From assembly GCA_001512835.1 (NCBI GenBank), contig LFRQ01000059.1:19388-56546 (forward strand): DNA of 37,159 nt, written 5' to 3'. This document shows positions 16,465 through 24,779 of this stretch, one piece after another. Below the pieces are notes generated by a model that searched no databases, was not told the origin of the DNA, and saw nothing but the letters and a program-made list of their open reading frames with translations. Each line of letters begins with the position of its first letter. Position 1 is the first letter of the stretch. Source of the stretch: Clostridia bacterium DTU022 (lineage in GTDB: Bacteria; Bacillota; Dethiobacteria; DTU022). Position numbers and translations under genes: made by a program.

Positions 16465-16729
16465 GCATTGGGCGCTTCGATAACCCGTAAAAGCCGAAGC
16501 AGAAATGATTATCTATAGGACCTTCCCGTACTGGGCGATCCAGTTGCCTTGAAGCCTCTTTAAACCGGCTGCCTTGCCGTTACCGGTCGCTCCCCCGCCT
16601 TGGCCGCAGCGCCGGTACTGTCGGGAACCCTTGGAGGGCACTGGCGGGGGTTTTGACTTTGGCAGGCTTATCCGCCTTCTCCCGTTTTCACCTCCTTTAT
16701 GATTGAGCCGGTAGTCTCTATAGGGAAAT
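16465..16729. other. Intergenic region with a long-loop hairpin before the CAP gene
   Basis: CCCCCGCC at 16592-16599 is exactly complementary to GGCGGGGG at 16643-16650, which is followed by TTTT. The 43-base loop is GC-rich. It looks like a terminator or the 3' end of a short untranslated transcript. AT-rich sequence with TATATAAT-like text at 16733-16741 overlaps the first annotated codons of the CAP gene. No clear promoter was identified. Confidence 0.4.
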
Positions 16730-17935
16730 ATGGTATATAATTATGCCAGGGAATCCTTGCAAAAGGAGGCGCCAAGCTGCACCGTGAGACCGCGCTTAGC
16801 TCTTCTTCTCTGCCTGGCCCTGGCCGTACTCCTGGTCATCGCTGTTGTTCAGGAGCGGCCCTGGACCGTCTTCACCCAGGCTGAACCCGAAAAAGACCAG
16901 CCCTCGGAATCGGCGGAACAGGAAAGGGAAGCAGCAAAGGAGGAGAAAAAACCGTCCCCCAGCGGGGAGGCGCCGGTGCAGGAGGTGCCAGTGGAGAATC
17001 CGGCGGAGAAGACGCAGCCGCCGGCGGGTAAGAAGCCCGAGGCGAAACAGCAGGATCCGCCGCCCGCCAAGAAAACGCCTACCCCCGCCCCTCCCGCTGC
17101 CGGTGAGGACCAAGCAGGCCCGTCCCAGAACCAGGCGGACCTTTACGAGGAGGAAGCGGTCAGCCTGCTCAACAGCCGGCGCCGCCAGAGAGGCCTCCCC
17201 GACCTGAAAACAAGCCGGGAAATCTCCAGGCTGGCCCGGCTAAAATCCGAAGATATGCGGGACCGGAACTACTTTGCTTCTACTTCGCCCACGTACGGAA
17301 CCGCCAGCCAGATGCTGCAGAGCAACGGCATCAGGTATAACACCCTGGTGGAAAAAATCGCCGGCGGCATCCAAACCCCTGCCCAGCTAGTCGACTATTT
17401 GCTAAAAGATTCCCGGTATCAACAGAATTTTTTCAGTTCCCATTATAACTGCATCGCCGTCGGCTACGCCGGCGGCAAAGGGAAATACTACCACTACTGG
17501 ACCGTTTGGCTGCTGGATATCCCCGGCCCCGCCGCTGCGGATACCAGGGCGCAGTACGAAGAAAAGGTCTTGGAACTGGTCAACAAGGAACGCGCAGCTC
17601 GCGGGCTGAGGCCTCTCCAGTGGGACGAAGAGCTGAGAAAGGTCGCCCGGGCCAAGTCGGAAGATATGCGGGACCGCAACTACTTTGCCCACGATTCGCC
17701 TACCTACGGCTCCCTGGCCGAGATGCTGAGTACCTTCGGCGTAAAGTACCGGTTTGCGGGGGAGAACCTGGCCGCCGGTCAGAAGACCCCCCAGGAGGTA
17801 GTAGCGGGGTGGATGAACAGCGATGGCCACCGGGAAAACATCCTAAACCCCAGATTTACCCACCTGGGTGTTGGCTACGCCGACGGCGGGGGCAAATATT
17901 TCTACTACTGGACCCAGATCTTTGTCGAAAGATGA
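16730..17935 (+). CDS. Secreted protein with two CAP/SCP domains, the first degenerate
   Basis: 401 aa from the ATG at 16730. A GTG at 16784, just before RPRLALLLCLALAVLL, may be the true start, with AAAGGAGG 14 bases upstream. The hydrophobic segment is a signal peptide or anchor. It is followed by a Pro/Glu/Lys-rich linker to about residue 135 and two CAP domains (about 137-262 and 275-400). The second keeps the CAP residues FAHDSP, GENLAAG and GHRENIL. The first has FASTSP, VEKIAGG and SRYQQNF in the same places, so the conserved histidines are lost. Both share SEDMRDRNYFA, showing an internal duplication. CAP proteins are common in spore-forming Firmicutes and have mostly unknown roles. 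It is convergent with htrA. Confidence 0.9.
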   Translation: MVYNYARESLQKEAPSCTVRPRLALLLCLALAVLLVIAVVQERPWTVFTQAEPEKDQPSESAEQEREAAKEEKKPSPSGEAPVQEVPVENPAEKTQPPAGKKPEAKQQDPPPAKKTPTPAPPAAGEDQAGPSQNQADLYEEEAVSLLNSRRRQRGLPDLKTSREISRLARLKSEDMRDRNYFASTSPTYGTASQMLQSNGIRYNTLVEKIAGGIQTPAQLVDYLLKDSRYQQNFFSSHYNCIAVGYAGGKGKYYHYWTVWLLDIPGPAAADTRAQYEEKVLELVNKERAARGLRPLQWDEELRKVARAKSEDMRDRNYFAHDSPTYGSLAEMLSTFGVKYRFAGENLAAGQKTPQEVVAGWMNSDGHRENILNPRFTHLGVGYADGGGKYFYYWTQIFVER

Positions 17936-17965
17936 CGGAAAATGGCTGGCAGGCACAAATGTTCT

Positions 17966-18007
17966 GAATATTCAATCAAGTTGACAAAGTTGACGTGCCA
18001 GGCACCG
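17966..18007 (+). repeat. 42-nt interspersed repeat, copy 2
   Basis: GAATATTC, six bases, then the 28-nt core identical to copies 1 and 3. It lies between the convergent CAP and htrA genes, five bases beyond the htrA stop codon (18013-18015) and 30 bases after the CAP gene stop. Confidence 0.9.
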
Positions 18008-18012
18008 CACCG

Positions 18013-19194
18013 CTACCTGCTCTCGTCGAGGACCAGCCTGGTCGTTCTGCTTTGCCGGTCCCGGTAGCGAAAATAGGTGACGGTAATCTGGTCACCGGCC
18101 CGGTACTGCTTCAAGAGCTCTTTTAGAGCGCTCATGGAGGTTACTTCCTGGCCGTCGATGGCGGTTATAATGTCGTTTTTCTGCAGGCCCGCCCTGGCGG
18201 CGGCGCCTCCGGCCACCAGGTCAACGATGAGAACCCCCTGGGGAACGTTGTAGTAGCGGGCGGTTCTTTCATCCACGTCGGTGCCGCTAATCCCCATGGC
18301 CGGCCGCCCCTTGACATACCCGTAGGCGATGATGGAGTCGATAATGGGGCGCGCGTAATCGATGGGGATGGCAAACCCCAGTCCCTCCACTTCGGTGGTG
18401 GCAATTTTAATCGTATTGATCCCAATCACCTCGCCCTGTCCGTTGACCAGGGCTCCACCGCTGTTGCCGGGGTTGATGGCCGCATCGGTCTGAATGAGGC
18501 TGTCGGCAACGTTCTCCATCTCTACCTTGCGCTCAATGCCGCTGATTACCCCCACGGTAACCGAGCCGGCCAGGTCCATGCCCAGGGGATTGCCTATGGC
18601 CATGGCGAACTCCCCCACCCGCAGTTTGCTGGACGAACCAAGCTGGGCTGCCGGCAGGTTCTCCAGGTCGATCTTGATCACCGCCAGGTCGTTCTGCTTG
18701 TCTCCGCCAATATACTTTGCCGCAGCAGAACGGCCGTCCGACAAAAATACCTCCATCAGGCAGCTTTCGCTGGAGGCATAATCGCCCACCACGTGGTAAT
18801 TGGTAACGATATGGCCTTGGGCATCGTAAATAATCCCCGAACCTTCGCTAACCTGCTGAAAAACTTGCGGCCCAAACCACCAGCCCGTCTGGGCTCTAAC
18901 CTGGGCGGTAACCTTGATCCCCACTACGGAGGCGCCGGCCTTCTCGGCTATTTCCGGCACGCTGAGGCCCTCGGTATAAGCAAGGCTATAGACCTTGGTC
19001 TGGCCGGAACCAGCGCTGCCGGCGCTGCTGAGCTTTCTTTGCAAGGCTTCAACCTGCCGGTTCAAGGCCGCAATTTGATCATCATAGCGCTCCTTGAAGA
19101 GCGCCACTGCGGCCAGGCTGCCCAGGATGACCAGAAGGCACAGCAAAAAGGCCGCTATTTTGACCTTTCGGACACTGCCTGAAGGGGTCGTCAC
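18013..19194 (-). CDS. htrA: HtrA/DegP-type membrane-anchored serine protease
   Basis: 393 aa from the GTG at 19194, with GGGAGG seven bases upstream. A GTG three codons earlier sits on the ribosome site itself. There is one N-terminal membrane helix (residues 11-33), a short coiled stretch, and then a trypsin-like domain with the triad H134 (TNYHVV), D169 (NDLAVIK) and S245 (GNSGGAL). One C-terminal PDZ domain follows at about 290-385. This is the usual single-PDZ Firmicute HtrA that degrades misfolded exported proteins outside the membrane. It has its own promoter. The stop is five bases from repeat copy 2. Confidence 0.96.
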   Translation of the reverse strand: MTTPSGSVRKVKIAAFLLCLLVILGSLAAVALFKERYDDQIAALNRQVEALQRKLSSAGSAGSGQTKVYSLAYTEGLSVPEIAEKAGASVVGIKVTAQVRAQTGWWFGPQVFQQVSEGSGIIYDAQGHIVTNYHVVGDYASSESCLMEVFLSDGRSAAAKYIGGDKQNDLAVIKIDLENLPAAQLGSSSKLRVGEFAMAIGNPLGMDLAGSVTVGVISGIERKVEMENVADSLIQTDAAINPGNSGGALVNGQGEVIGINTIKIATTEVEGLGFAIPIDYARPIIDSIIAYGYVKGRPAMGISGTDVDERTARYYNVPQGVLIVDLVAGGAAARAGLQKNDIITAIDGQEVTSMSALKELLKQYRAGDQITVTYFRYRDRQSRTTRLVLDESR

Positions 19195-19261
19195 CCCCGC
19201 CACCTCCCTTTAGCCTATCAAAAGCGCTTTCCTGAAAAAAGTAAAAAGGGTCTCTGGTTTA

Positions 19262-19290
19262 ATTTTAACGCGGGGCAAATAGAGGATCAA
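19262..19290 (-). promoter_or_regulatory. Promoter of htrA
   Basis: On the minus strand TTGATC (19290-19285) and TAAAAT (19267-19262) are exactly 17 bases apart, about 67 bases before the start. Confidence 0.6.
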
Positions 19291-19446
19291 TCAATAAAAG
19301 GTCAAAGCAAAAGGGCCGGGCCAAGCAGCAACCCTGAAAGCCGGTTTTTGGGCCGTGCTTGAGCATGAAGCGCCGGCACCGGCTCAAAAAGAAGATCTCA
19401 CGGTCCATGGTCCCTAGCCCGCGGGGCCGGGTTCCAGCGCCGGGCA

Positions 19447-21192
19447 TCACTCCAGGCCGGGCAGCTCCACGGGAAGGCGCCCCCGGGGGGCGACAGCGCC
19501 GCTTAGCACTTCGCCCAGAGCCTGCAGGGAGGGATCGATGCTGCTGTAGGTGCAGAGGCAGGTGTCGGCGCCCGGCACGGCCAGGATATCGTAGGGGGAG
19601 GAGAGGGCCAGCAGGACTAATTCTTTCTCTTCGGCCAGGGCGTTTAGCAAATCGGTCCAGGCGGGATATTGCCGCAGGTTGTAGGTGCCCGCCAGGACCA
19701 GGGGCGCATCGGAAAGAGCTTCCAGGAGCGCCGCCCTTTCCGCCTCCGAAGGCCGGAGCGGCAGCAGGTGGGGCTGCAGAAAAGGACACTCCCCGGTCAG
19801 GGGGGAGAGGGAGCTTTCCAGTTCCGCGGGCCAGATCAGGGGCAGCGCCTCCCGGGGGGAGAGGGGTATTAGGGAGGCGTTGTCGCGAACCAGGGTGACA
19901 CTTTCCCGGGCAATGCGGCGAGCCAGCTCCAGGTTTTCCGGAGAGGCCAGTTCGGAAAGCCTTTCCCGACGCGGCAGAGGATTCTCCAGGAGGCCGTATT
20001 CCATCTTTACCGCCAGGATCCGGCGCACCGATTGGTCCAGGCGCTCCGGGGCAATCGTCCCCTCCTCCACGGCCCCTTTCAGTGCCTTAAAGATCCGCTG
20101 GCAGTCTCCTGGTTCAACACCGATCCAGGGGCCGAAAAGAATCAAGTCCACGCCGGCCTGGAAGGCCTTCACCGCCGCCTCCTCCAATCCCCAGCGGCCG
20201 GTAATGGCCCCCATGCTCATGGAGTCGCTGACCACCAGACCGTCGAAACCCATCTCTTCCCGCAGGTAGCGGATCGCTTGCGGAGAAAGGCTGGCGGGCA
20301 GCTCGTAGCTGCCGGTGAGCTGAGGCACCAGGAGATGGCCCACCATCACCGCCGGTACACCTCCGTCGATCATGGCCTGGAAAGGAAGGAGCTCTAGCTC
20401 CCGCAGGCGGGAGAGGTCAAAGGGAATCAGGGGCAGCCCGTAATGGGAATCCACGTCGGTATCGCCATGGCCCGGGAAATGCTTGGCCGTAGCGACAACT
20501 TTCTCCCGGCGGCAGGGTTCCAGCATTGCCCTCCCCAGGCGGGCCACCTCCCGGGGATTGGAGCCAAAAGAGCGCACCCCGATAACGGGGTTGTCCGGGT
20601 TGTTGTTGACATCCACTACCGGGGCAAAATTAAAGTTTATACCCATAAGGCGCAGCTCCCGGGCGGTGATGGCGGCACTCCGGCGGGCCAGCTCCTCGCT
20701 GCCCGCCGCCCCCAGGGCCATATTCCCGGGAAATACGGTAACCCCTTCGGTAAAGCGGGCCACGGCCCCGCCTTCCTGGTCCACAGCAATAAAAAGAGGC
20801 AAAACGCCGCTGCTCCGGGCGGCCTCCTGTATCTGGGCCGTAAGCTCCGCCACCTGCCGGGGACTTTCGATATTGCCGGCGCTGCTGAAAAGGATTACCC
20901 CTCCCAGGGGCAGCTCCCGCAGCTTCTCCGCCGCTGCAGGACCAAAGGTCGGCCCCTGAAAGTAGGCGATGATTACCTGGCCAATCTTCTCCTCCAGGGT
21001 CATCTCCTGCAGGATCCTGTCCACAGCCTCGAGATCAGCCCCGTTTTGCCGGCCTTTATCCCCATTTTCCAGCCCCCGGTCTCCCTTGCCGCCAAGCAGA
21101 AAATAGGCAATTAAAGATGCCGCCGCTAGAACAAGCAATAAGAGCAGCCAAACCGGCCATATGCGGGAACGTCTTCTGCTTTTTCTGATCAC
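19447..21192 (-). CDS. nagZ: GH3 beta-N-acetylhexosaminidase (NagZ-like), membrane-anchored
   Basis: 581 aa, with a GTG start at 21192 and AAGGAGA seven bases upstream. A basic N-terminus and hydrophobic segment (12-34) suggest a signal anchor. The GH3 catalytic domain follows, with VDQEGG near 137-142, KHFPGHGDTDVDSH at 237-250 (His/Asp dyad typical of NagZ) and the nucleophile Asp323 in VVSDSMSMGAI. A C-terminal alpha/beta domain (about 420-580) gives the longer Gram-positive form. It removes GlcNAc from muropeptides in wall recycling. The gene is alone with its own promoter. Confidence 0.95.
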   Translation of the reverse strand: MIRKSRRRSRIWPVWLLLLLVLAAASLIAYFLLGGKGDRGLENGDKGRQNGADLEAVDRILQEMTLEEKIGQVIIAYFQGPTFGPAAAEKLRELPLGGVILFSSAGNIESPRQVAELTAQIQEAARSSGVLPLFIAVDQEGGAVARFTEGVTVFPGNMALGAAGSEELARRSAAITARELRLMGINFNFAPVVDVNNNPDNPVIGVRSFGSNPREVARLGRAMLEPCRREKVVATAKHFPGHGDTDVDSHYGLPLIPFDLSRLRELELLPFQAMIDGGVPAVMVGHLLVPQLTGSYELPASLSPQAIRYLREEMGFDGLVVSDSMSMGAITGRWGLEEAAVKAFQAGVDLILFGPWIGVEPGDCQRIFKALKGAVEEGTIAPERLDQSVRRILAVKMEYGLLENPLPRRERLSELASPENLELARRIARESVTLVRDNASLIPLSPREALPLIWPAELESSLSPLTGECPFLQPHLLPLRPSEAERAALLEALSDAPLVLAGTYNLRQYPAWTDLLNALAEEKELVLLALSSPYDILAVPGADTCLCTYSSIDPSLQALGEVLSGAVAPRGRLPVELPGLE

Positions 21193-21289
21193 TGGGAGGT
21201 CTCCTTCACTGTCGAAAGTGCAATGATTCCAAGATCGACAAACACCGCAGCCTTAAGCTTTTTTCTGCGCCCATTTTCGATTTGATATT

Positions 21290-21317
21290 ATTATAGCATT
21301 GAACAACTCTTGATCAA
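21290..21317 (-). promoter_or_regulatory. Promoter of nagZ
   Basis: On the minus strand TTGATC (21317-21312) and a perfect TATAAT (21295-21290) are separated by 16 bases, about 98 bases upstream of the start. Confidence 0.6.
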
Positions 21318-21357
21318 AAAATACGGGGCGAGCCCCGGGCGGTAAAGTTGGCCCAGT

Positions 21358-21378
21358 TGCCGGGCCCGGCACTATAAT
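21358..21378 (+). promoter_or_regulatory. 14-bp perfect palindrome next to a TATAAT box
   Basis: TGCCGGGCCCGGCA at 21358-21371 is a perfect palindrome directly before TATAAT at 21373-21378. A TTGGCC lies 19 bases before that box. It may be an operator at an upstream promoter of the molybdenum cofactor operon. Confidence 0.35.
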
Positions 21379-21382
21379 TTAA

Positions 21383-21424
21383 GAATTTTCTGCCAAGTTG
21401 ACAAAGTTGACGTGCCAGGCACCG
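21383..21424 (+). repeat. 42-nt interspersed repeat, copy 3
   Basis: GAATTTTC, six bases, then the 28-nt core identical to copies 1 and 2. It is the only copy in a divergent promoter region, inserted between the palindrome/TATAAT at 21358-21378 and the main promoter at 21429-21458. Confidence 0.9.
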
Positions 21425-21428
21425 GATA

Positions 21429-21458
21429 TTGCAAATATAGCAAGAATTGATCTATAAT
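21429..21458 (+). promoter_or_regulatory. Main promoter of the molybdenum cofactor operon
   Basis: TTGCAA at 21429-21434 and TATAAT at 21453-21458 with an 18-base spacer. This gives a leader of about 95 bases before moeA. Confidence 0.65.
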
Positions 21459-21484
21459 GAAGTAGGAAAATCAATTCCCGCCTT

Positions 21485-21537
21485 CCGTACTTGAAAAGGA
21501 TCGTTGCGTTTCCGGCCGTTTCCTTTATGGAGTACGG
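21485..21537 (+). promoter_or_regulatory. Stable leader hairpin before moeA (candidate cis-acting RNA)
   Basis: CCGTACT (21485-21491) pairs with AGTACGG (21531-21537), and further in AAAGGA (21495-21500) pairs with TCCTTT (21521-21526). This gives 13 perfect pairs with a 3/4-base internal loop and a 20-base apical loop that can form two more C-G pairs. It lies wholly inside the predicted 5' leader, ahead of GAGGTGAT. No U-run follows, so it is not a terminator. The 5' arm resembles the 3' arm of the E. coli moaA Moco element, but the rest does not. Confidence 0.55.
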
Positions 21538-21561
21538 CTTAGTCATTTCTTGAGGTGATTT

Positions 21562-22788
21562 ATGCGCTTACTGCAGGTTACCGATCCCGCCAAAGTGCTG
21601 GAAATAATCGACACTCATTTCTACCCCCTGCCAGCGGAGACCGTACCCCTGGAGGAGGCCGGGGGCCGGTGCCTGGCGGAGCCCCTTCGCGCCCGGGAAG
21701 ACATCCCCGGTTTTGACCGTTCCACCGTGGACGGCTACGCCCTGGCCGCCCGGGACACCTTCGGCGCCCAGGAAGGGCTGCCCGCCATCTTGAATTGCAC
21801 CGGCGAGGTGCTCATGGGCCGACCGGCTCCGTCTATCGCCGCGGGCCAGTGCTGCCTGATCCATACCGGAGGCATGCTGCCCGCCGGGGCGGACGCCGTA
21901 ATCATGCTGGAAGATACCGAAACCATGGGCGAGATGGTTTACGCCTACCGCCAGGTGGCACCCGGGGAGAATGTTATTCACCGGGGGGAAGACATTCAAA
22001 AAGGGTCCACCATCCTCCCGGCGGGACGGCGGCTGCGGGCGCCGGAGCTGGGACTGCTGGCCTCCCTGGGGATGACGGAAGTGCCCGTCCACCGGCAGCC
22101 GGTGATGGGGATCCTCTCCTCCGGGGACGAACTTGTCCCTCACCATACCGCCGCTCTGGCCCCGGGGCAGATCCGGGATACCAATACCCCGGCCCTGTCC
22201 TACCTGGGCCGGCAGTACGGGGCCAGGGTGATTGCCGGGGGAATCCTGCGGGACGAGTATTCCGAATTCCTGGAGCGGAGCCGGGCATTGTTGGAGCAGG
22301 TGGATTTCCTGATTCTATCCGGGGGGAGCTCCGTGGGCTCCCGGGACCATACCGCCCGCGCCTTGCAGGAGATGGGAGAACCGGGCCTGCTGGTGGAAGG
22401 CGTAGCCATCCAGCCGGGCAAGCCGACGCTCCTGGCTTCCTGCGGCGGAAAACCGGTGCTGGGCCTCCCCGGCCACCCCGTCTCCGCCTTGAATATTTTT
22501 CTGGTCTTCGGCACCGCAATCCTTTACCGCCTCTCCGGCCGGACCCGGCCGGATTTTTCTCCCTCGGTTCCAGCCTTCCTGACCCGGAACGTCCCCTCCC
22601 GTTCAGGGCGCACCGACTACGTCCGGGTGAAGCTGAGTCGCTCCGGCGACAAGTGGCAGGCCACCCCGGTCTTTGGCCGCTCCGGGATGCTGCGCACCCT
22701 GGCCGAAGCCGACGGCCTGATCATCATCCCCCCCGCCAAGGAAGGCCTGGCCCAGGGCGAAGCCGTAGAAGTCTACCCGCTGGATTGA
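21562..22788 (+). CDS. moeA: Molybdopterin molybdenumtransferase MoeA
   Basis: Inserts molybdate (or tungstate) into adenylylated molybdopterin. 408 aa, with an ATG start and GAGGTGAT five bases upstream. The MoeA domains are in order: an N-terminal domain with PGFDRSTVDGYAL near 50-63; the central MogA-like domain with ILSSGDEL, DTNTPALSYL and ILSGGSSVGSRD; GLPGHPVSALN; and a C-terminal beta domain. Full length. It is the first gene of a five-gene operon and lies 23 bases before a second MoeA. Paired MoeA genes are common in anaerobes that use both molybdenum and tungsten, but which metal each handles cannot be read from the sequence. Confidence 0.96.
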   Translation: MRLLQVTDPAKVLEIIDTHFYPLPAETVPLEEAGGRCLAEPLRAREDIPGFDRSTVDGYALAARDTFGAQEGLPAILNCTGEVLMGRPAPSIAAGQCCLIHTGGMLPAGADAVIMLEDTETMGEMVYAYRQVAPGENVIHRGEDIQKGSTILPAGRRLRAPELGLLASLGMTEVPVHRQPVMGILSSGDELVPHHTAALAPGQIRDTNTPALSYLGRQYGARVIAGGILRDEYSEFLERSRALLEQVDFLILSGGSSVGSRDHTARALQEMGEPGLLVEGVAIQPGKPTLLASCGGKPVLGLPGHPVSALNIFLVFGTAILYRLSGRTRPDFSPSVPAFLTRNVPSRSGRTDYVRVKLSRSGDKWQATPVFGRSGMLRTLAEADGLIIIPPAKEGLAQGEAVEVYPLD

Positions 22789-22811
22789 CCGCCAGCAAAG
22801 GAGGGTCCGTC

Positions 22812-24713
22812 GTGCGCAGAGTATACTTGACCAATATCCCCCGGAAAGAAGCCCTGAAACGCTTTCTGGAAAGGGTGGAGATACCCCGGCGCCGGGAGGA
22901 GATACCCGTTAGCCAGGCCCTGGGCCGGGTTACCGCCGAGCCGGTGCTGGCCCGAACCTCCATGCCCGGCTACCACGCGGCGGCCATGGACGGGATCGCC
23001 GTCCTGGCGGAGAAGACCTTCTCCGCCAGCGATCAGAACCCGCTGCTCCTGGAGCCCCAGCGCGATTACCGGTACGTGGATACCGGGGATCCGCTCCCCG
23101 AAGGATTTAACGCCGTCATTAAAATTGAAGATACTCAGGCTAGGGAAGACGGGCGCATAGAGATCCTGGCCCCGGCTACCCCCTGGCAGTACGTCCGCCC
23201 CGTGGGAGAGGACGTGGTGGCCGGAGAGTTGATCGTGCCGGCCCTGCACCCCCTGCGCCCCCAGGACCTGGGCGCCCTGCTGGCCGGAGGGGTTGCTGCC
23301 ATTGCCGTCCTGGCCAAGCCCCGGGCGGCGATAATACCCACCGGCAGCGAAGTTGTCCCCCCGGAGGCGCCCCGGAAAAAAGGAAGCGTCCCCGACTTTA
23401 ACAGCACCGTTATTGCCGCTTACCTGCAGGAATGGGGAGCCGATCCGGCGATCCTGCCCATCGTTCCCGACGACCGGGTGCGGCTGCGCTCTGCCGTGGA
23501 AGGGGCCCTGGCGGAATACGACCTGGTGCTGATTATCGCCGGTTCCTCCGCCGGGAGCGAAGATTTTACCGCCTCGGTCCTGGAGGAAGTGGGAGAAGTG
23601 CTGGTGCACGGGGTGGCGACCCGGCCGGGGAAGCCGACTATTCTCGGCTCCGCCGCCGGCAAGCCGGTGGTGGGAGTCCCCGGCTATCCCGTTTCCGCCT
23701 ACTTGAGCCTGGAATGGTTTGTCCGCCCCCTCCTCTACCGCTACCGTGGGGAGCCGGAACCGGAGCGGGAACGCCTGCCAGTCACCCTGGGCCGGCGGGT
23801 GGTCTCCCAGCTGGGCGTGGAAGAACACGTGCGCATGACCGTGGGCTACGTGGAAGACCGCTTTATCGCCAACCCCTTGACCCGGGGGGCCGGGGTAACC
23901 ATGTCCCTGGTCCGGGCCGACGGGGTGCTGATCATTCCGGAAGAGTCCCTGGGCTACGAGCAGGGGGAGACGGTGGAACTGGAGCTCTACCGGCCCGCCT
24001 CCGCTTTGCGCTACAACCTCCTGGCAGCGGGGAGCCACGACCTGATCGTCGACCTCCTGGCCACGGCCCTAAAAGAGAGGGACCCCCGGCTGGCTCTCTC
24101 CTCCTCCCACCTGGGGAGCATGGGGGGCATCGCCGCCATCAGCAAGGGACAAGCCCACCTGGCCGGGGTTCATCTCTTCGACCCGGAAACGGGAGAGTAC
24201 AACCTCCCTTACCTGAAAAAAATGCTGCCTGAACGCAGCGACCTGATCCTGGTCAACCTGGCCTACCGCATGCAGGGTTGGATGGTGCCCCCGGGCAATC
24301 CCGACGGGCTGCAGGATGTCCGCGACCTGGCCGAAAAGAAAATTTCCTTTGTCAACCGGCAGAAGGGGGCCGGGACGCGCTTGCTCTTTGATTACCTCTT
24401 AAAGCAGAACAATATCTCCCCCCGGGAAATCGACGGGTACGAAAGGGAGGAGCATACCCACTTGAATGTGGCCGCCGCTATTGCGGCGGGAACCGCCCGG
24501 GCCGGCCTGGGCATCCTCTCCGCCGCCCGGGCCTTCGGCCTTGACTTTGTCCCCGTTGGGGAGGAGCGCTTCGACCTGCTAATGACGGAATCCTTTTACC
24601 GTTCTCCCGCGGGAGAGACGCTGCTGGCCACCATCACCGACCCCGCATTCATTGGCCAGGTTGAGGCCCTGGGCGGGTACAGCCTGCGGGATGCGGGAAC
24701 CGTTTACCGCTAA
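22812..24713 (+). CDS. moeA: MoeA fused to a periplasmic-binding-protein-like domain
   Basis: 633 aa from a GTG at 22812, with AAGGAGG seven bases upstream. The frame is open far upstream through moeA, but that is an overlap artefact. Residues 1 to about 395 are MoeA, with MPGYHAAAMDGIAV near 51-64, IPTGSEV, IAGSSAGSEDF and GVPGYPVSAYL. Residues about 405-630 are a PBP-like (PF12727-type) domain with ASALRYNLLAAGSHD, SSHLGSMGGIAAI and KGAGTRLLFDYLL. This domain is shared with ModE/LysR-associated sensors and probably senses an anion such as molybdate or tungstate. It has no helix-turn-helix and no signal peptide, so it acts in the cytosol. Confidence 0.95.
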   Translation: MRRVYLTNIPRKEALKRFLERVEIPRRREEIPVSQALGRVTAEPVLARTSMPGYHAAAMDGIAVLAEKTFSASDQNPLLLEPQRDYRYVDTGDPLPEGFNAVIKIEDTQAREDGRIEILAPATPWQYVRPVGEDVVAGELIVPALHPLRPQDLGALLAGGVAAIAVLAKPRAAIIPTGSEVVPPEAPRKKGSVPDFNSTVIAAYLQEWGADPAILPIVPDDRVRLRSAVEGALAEYDLVLIIAGSSAGSEDFTASVLEEVGEVLVHGVATRPGKPTILGSAAGKPVVGVPGYPVSAYLSLEWFVRPLLYRYRGEPEPERERLPVTLGRRVVSQLGVEEHVRMTVGYVEDRFIANPLTRGAGVTMSLVRADGVLIIPEESLGYEQGETVELELYRPASALRYNLLAAGSHDLIVDLLATALKERDPRLALSSSHLGSMGGIAAISKGQAHLAGVHLFDPETGEYNLPYLKKMLPERSDLILVNLAYRMQGWMVPPGNPDGLQDVRDLAEKKISFVNRQKGAGTRLLFDYLLKQNNISPREIDGYEREEHTHLNVAAAIAAGTARAGLGILSAARAFGLDFVPVGEERFDLLMTESFYRSPAGETLLATITDPAFIGQVEALGGYSLRDAGTVYR

Positions 24714-24779
24714 TAAACAAAAGCCCGAACCGGGCCGGAATCGAGCCGGAAGCATAAAACCGAGGAGGAAGCCGCCAAG

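Noticed and set aside
21795-22811. Long upstream extension of the second MoeA frame through the first moeA
   Set aside because: The extension is Gly/Arg/Pro-rich out-of-frame text over a real gene; GTG at 22812 has a strong ribosome site.
22773-24038. Minus-strand frame of 421 codons
   Set aside because: Antisense shadow of the MoeA-PBP gene, no domain.
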